DNA of 64,000 nt from Lachancea kluyveri NRRL Y-12651 (Eukaryota > Ascomycota > Saccharomycetes > Saccharomycetales > Saccharomycetaceae): NCBI GenBank assembly GCA_000149225.2, contig CM000689.1, positions 992,001 through 1,056,000 on the forward strand. Direction: 5' to 3'. The position numbers were made by a program, and so were the translations under genes. The notes beneath the pieces are model-generated. The model searched no databases. It was given only the letters and a program-made list of their open reading frames with translations, and was not told the DNA's origin. The number at the start of each line of letters is the position of its first letter. Position 1 is the stretch's first letter. Below are positions 61,401 through 64,000 of the stretch, piece by piece.

Positions 61401-62979
61401 AATTATTAAACTTTTAGAAATGGAAGCCTATTCTGATGCTTTGGTAGGTGTTACGGGTGAAGGCTTAAATGTGGAACAAAGAAAGAGACTAACAATTGGT
61501 GTGGAGCTGGTTGCTAAACCAAAGCTATTATTATTCTTGGATGAACCGACATCGGGTTTAGATTCGCAGACTGCATGGTCCATTTGTCAGTTAATGCGGA
61601 AGCTGGCTAACCATGGGCAAGCTATTTTGTGTACTATTCATCAGCCTTCGGCTATTTTGATGCAAGAATTTGACAGGTTGTTGTTGATGGCTAGGGGTGG
61701 TAGAACCATTTATTTCGGTGACTTGGGCGAAGGTTGTGGGAAAATGATTGAATACTTTGAAAGCAATGGGAGCAAGAAGTTTCCTTCTGGCTGTAACCCA
61801 GCGGAATTTATGCTGGAGGTTATAGGTGCAGCACCAGGCTCTCACACTGACGTAGACTACCACGAAGTATGGAGAAATTCTAAAGAGTATCAATCCGTTC
61901 AAGAAGAATTGAAGTGGATGGAAACTGAACTGGCCAAGGAGCCGCGCAATAATTCTGGAGATTTGCATAAAGAATTTGCTACTTCTCTATTGAGTCAATA
62001 CTTTATTGTCACCAATAGAGTTCTGCAACAGTACTGGAGGACTCCAGCATACATCTGGTCTAAAATCTTAACTGCTGTATTCTCGGCTTTGTTCGTTGGT
62101 TTCTCCTTCTTCAATGCCAAAAAATCTATGCAAGGTTTGCAAAATCAGATGTTTTCATTGTTCGTGTACATTATGGTTTTTAATCCGTTGGTTCAACAAA
62201 TGCTACCACAGTATTGTGACCAAAGATCTTTATATGAAGTTCGAGAAAGACCTTCGAAGACGTACTCATGGAAAGCTTTTGTACTTGCACAAGTAAGCGC
62301 AGAGTTGCCATGGTGTATCTTTATCGGTACCATATCATTCTTTTGCTATTACTACCCTGTTGGATTATACAATAATGCGCCAAATGATCAACAGTTACAT
62401 GAGCGTGGTGCATTGTTCTGGTTACTATGTGTTACGTTTTTTTGCTTCATTTCGACCTTTGGTCTGCTGTGTATCGCTGCCGTGGAACTATATGAGAATG
62501 CTGGTATTATAGCTAATCTCTGTTTCATTCTTTCAATTACATTTTGTGGTGTGTTGGTAACTAAGGATATGATGCCCGGATTTTGGAAGTTTATGTATAG
62601 AGTTTCTCCGATCACCTACTTGATTTCGTCGATGCTGGCAACTGCAGTTGGTAATTCTGAAGTCACGTGCTCTCCTAAAGAATACGTCCACTTTGACCCT
62701 CCTAGCGGTATGAGTTGTGGTGAATATATGAAAGACTACATCACTTTGCATTCTGGCTACTTGCTGAATGAGGCAGCCGATTCTAACTGCAGCTTCTGTT
62801 CCTTAAAATACACAAACGCGTTTTTGTCTGCATCCAGTGTTTCGTATGACCAAAGGTGGAGGAATTGGGGTATCTTTTTATGTTACCCAGCTATAAACAT
62901 TATTGGGTTTGTTCTCTTATACTGGTTTTTCAGGGTTCCAAAATCCAAGAAGGTAGGAAAAGAAAAGAAAACAAACTAA
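58447..62979 (+). CDS. PDR5: PDR5-type ABC multidrug transporter
   Basis: This is a full-size PDR exporter of 1510 residues in the Pdr5/Pdr10/Pdr15 group: NBD1 (GRPGAGCSTLLK, VSGGERKRVS, CWDNSTRGLDSATALEF), six membrane segments, NBD2 (GSSGAGKTTLLD, LNVEQRKRLTIGVEL, FLDEPTSGLDSQ), six segments ending YWFFRVPKSKK. The cysteine in the first Walker A and the LNVEQ signature are the usual asymmetric sites of this group. I cannot tell which of the three S. cerevisiae paralogs is closest; the symbol stands for the group. No canonical Pdr1/Pdr3 element was seen in the 440-bp upstream region. Confidence 0.88.
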   Translation: MSFEDNIGDDSITKEIPAIEGDVAPDHRPYFGLENDLKEQENIRRLARSLTRQSLHSVSNNSLADNENPNDTNSEFGLKRSLTSISHVPGQVPFSSKDIDPRLDPESDTFDPAFWAQNLRKLYLSDKDYYKPVELGVCLKNMRVSGVSVDSDYQSTVLNLPLKWGEKLYTNLFRSNDESRYFDILKPMDALFEPGRLCVVLGRPGAGCSTLLKTISARTYGFKIQPESVISYDGITQKEITKHYRGDVIYSAEMDYHFASLPVGYTLEFAARCRCPESRPEGITREQYYKHYAAVVMATNGLSHTYNTKVGNDFIRGVSGGERKRVSISEVTLAGAKVQCWDNSTRGLDSATALEFVRALKTNANVSRITPLIAIYQCSQDAYDLFDDVLLLYEGYEIYFGKAEDAKQYFLDMGWDCPPRQTTADFLTSVSSPAERRAKPEWENKVPRTAKEFYDIWLHSKEYAKLKVKIDKHLAKSEDGETKRQLAEHHRARQSKNLRPQSPFIISFGMQVKAVIHRNIQRIKGDPSVYLSAIISNSVMGLLVSSMFYNQKSNTGSFYYRTSALFTAILFNSFSSFLEILALFEARKIVEKHKTYAFYHPSADALASIITELPSKILVALGFNLSFYFMVNFRRTPGHFFFYFLVSVTSTFAMSHLFRTIGAASTSLQMAMTPASLLLLIISIYVGFVIPKGSLLGWSKWLYYLNPIARSMESMVANEFAHRTFECSHFIPSGPGYENVTLANKVCAVVGSVAGQSTVDGTSYMEKSFSYYDKHRWRNWGIVLCYAVFFLIVYMVLIEYNKGEMQKGEVILFTRSTLNKKRKKNEALKGDIESNDSITKDLTVSEESYSNEKENSLQKIGSEDIFHWRDVCYDVKIKSETRRILSNVDGWVKPGTLTALMGSSGAGKTTLLDVLANRVSTGVITGNMFVNGHLRDESFQRSTGYCQQQDLHGRTQTVREALRFSAHLRQPQDVPKAEKDEYVEEIIKLLEMEAYSDALVGVTGEGLNVEQRKRLTIGVELVAKPKLLLFLDEPTSGLDSQTAWSICQLMRKLANHGQAILCTIHQPSAILMQEFDRLLLMARGGRTIYFGDLGEGCGKMIEYFESNGSKKFPSGCNPAEFMLEVIGAAPGSHTDVDYHEVWRNSKEYQSVQEELKWMETELAKEPRNNSGDLHKEFATSLLSQYFIVTNRVLQQYWRTPAYIWSKILTAVFSALFVGFSFFNAKKSMQGLQNQMFSLFVYIMVFNPLVQQMLPQYCDQRSLYEVRERPSKTYSWKAFVLAQVSAELPWCIFIGTISFFCYYYPVGLYNNAPNDQQLHERGALFWLLCVTFFCFISTFGLLCIAAVELYENAGIIANLCFILSITFCGVLVTKDMMPGFWKFMYRVSPITYLISSMLATAVGNSEVTCSPKEYVHFDPPSGMSCGEYMKDYITLHSGYLLNEAADSNCSFCSLKYTNAFLSASSVSYDQRWRNWGIFLCYPAINIIGFVLLYWFFRVPKSKKVGKEKKTN

Positions 62980-63957
62980 CCTTTCTTTCTGTACTTTAAT
63001 TGTTTACTGATACTTCTTTATAATATGTATCTGTGTCGTTAGATAACTTTGTTTTATCCAATATTCGTGAATGGAGTCTAGTAGCCTACTAACTGCATTT
63101 AATTTCGATACCTGAATTTAAATAAGAGCTTTAGAAAATCCGTGTCTTTCAATTCTTTGCTCGGACATTTTTTTATCTCAGTGTTCCTTTGCGTTGTTAT
63201 ACGTAATGTTTTGACGGTGTAAAGCAGTTAGTCTTAGACTTAGTTTGCGTTTAGGTGTGTCAATTTTGGGCTGAAATGCAGCTATCGTTAAAGCAGCCAC
63301 TTAAAAGGCAGTATTGAAGAGTATCTCATGTGATAAGTGTGAAAGAACTTTTGGCACCTAAACTTTACGAATTCAAAAAAAAAACGAACCATGAGTAACA
63401 CTTAAGTATTATAGACTAAAAACTTGAGCTACTAAGACAAAATTTTAAAATAAAATAAAGAAAAGACTCTTGATTCATGCTCAAGTTTACATGCGTATAG
63501 GTATTTTAACGGTTTTTATCTTTTGCGAAGGTTAGAAACCATATTCTCACTTCTCAAGAAGTTAGATCTGCGCGGCAAATAATGATTATGTCAGACGATA
63601 AGTAACCTGCAGAAAGAGTTACTTTCTTTATGGTTGAACCCGAAGTTTATTGCCCAGTTTTTGTATAATTGTGTAATCTCACGAAATTCGTGATACTAAT
63701 AGTGAATAACAGAGATTAATCATCCCTTTTTGCATGTCACACCGCATAGTTTTCTGCTATGTGCACGATTTGAAATGACAACGAAAGTATCGAAAGAATA
63801 GATTATAGAAAACTGTTACGGAGTAAATATGAAAGGCTCTATGCTTAGATCAAATAATGCAAAAAAAACGTTTTAATGGGGCTATATAAATAAAAAGAGA
63901 AATGAAAAGGAAAATAGAAATAAAAGAAAAAAAAAGGGAGACGTTGAAGGAGACAAC
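62980..63957. other. Intergenic region after the PDR5-type gene
   Basis: No gene is seen. A TATATAAA at 63883-63890 followed by an A-rich leader suggests a promoter facing right. Confidence 0.5.
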
Positions 63958-64000
63958 ATGCTTAGAAGAATGGAAGGGAAGGAAAAACCGTGCAACGAAC
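63958..64000 (+). CDS. Possible start of a gene cut by the window end
   Basis: An ATG 75 bp after a TATA box opens a frame (MLRRMEGKEKPCNE) to the last base. An earlier ATG at 63902 in another frame is also open. The next gene cannot be identified from so few residues. Confidence 0.2.
   Translation, partial: MLRRMEGKEKPCNE

Overview
The window is budding-yeast nuclear DNA (Saccharomycetaceae). Almost every long reading frame can be recognised as the ortholog of a named Saccharomyces cerevisiae gene. Splice sites have the yeast forms (GTAAGT or GTACGT, TACTAAC, TACAG), there is a point centromere, and intergenic regions are short and AT-rich. Genes that S. cerevisiae keeps on two sister regions (around CEN2 and CEN4) are interleaved here on one chromosome: COQ1, RER2, ECM15, HTB, HTA and UTP20 belong to one sister, YRB1, RMD1, NHP10, MCD1, ATP16, MED2, PTC1 and RPT2 to the other. 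This suggests a species that did not go through, or branched before, the whole-genome duplication. I cannot name the species.

Layout. Positions 1-5000 are gene-poor: fossil Ty3/gypsy-like fragments, an orphan arsenite exporter gene (ARR3) and a broken hAT transposase. Positions 5057-8335 hold GPI18 and an inositol transporter gene (ITR), followed by 2.7 kb of mostly unexplained noncoding DNA. Positions 11048-16849 hold COQ1, RER2, YRB1 and a neutral trehalase gene (NTH). A centromere lies at about 17328-17524 with a 162-bp AT-rich CDEII. Positions 18601-37736 hold ECM15 (one intron), HTB/HTA, RMD1, NHP10, UTP20, MCD1, ATP16, MED2, PTC1 and RPT2 (intron directly after the ATG). Positions 38108-39873 form a breakpoint zone with two fossil Ty1/copia-type LTRs in inverted orientation and an intron-containing tRNA-Ser(AGA). 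Positions 40161-45909 hold the GAL7-GAL10-GAL1 cluster with Gal4 sites. After it come FUR4, SNQ2, a GPI-anchored chitinase gene, POA1 and a PDR5-type ABC transporter gene.

How the genes relate. GAL7, GAL10 and GAL1 encode the Leloir pathway and share Gal4 sites. The GAL1 reading frame is shifted by one base near its 3' end, so the conserved last residues lie in another frame. Several promoters carry readable regulon elements: UASINO for ITR, PAC plus RRPE for UTP20, PACE for RPT2, SCB-type repeats for MCD1, Spt10-type sites between the histone genes and a GATA cluster for FUR4.

All calls come from reading the sequence and from remembered family sequences. No database search was run.
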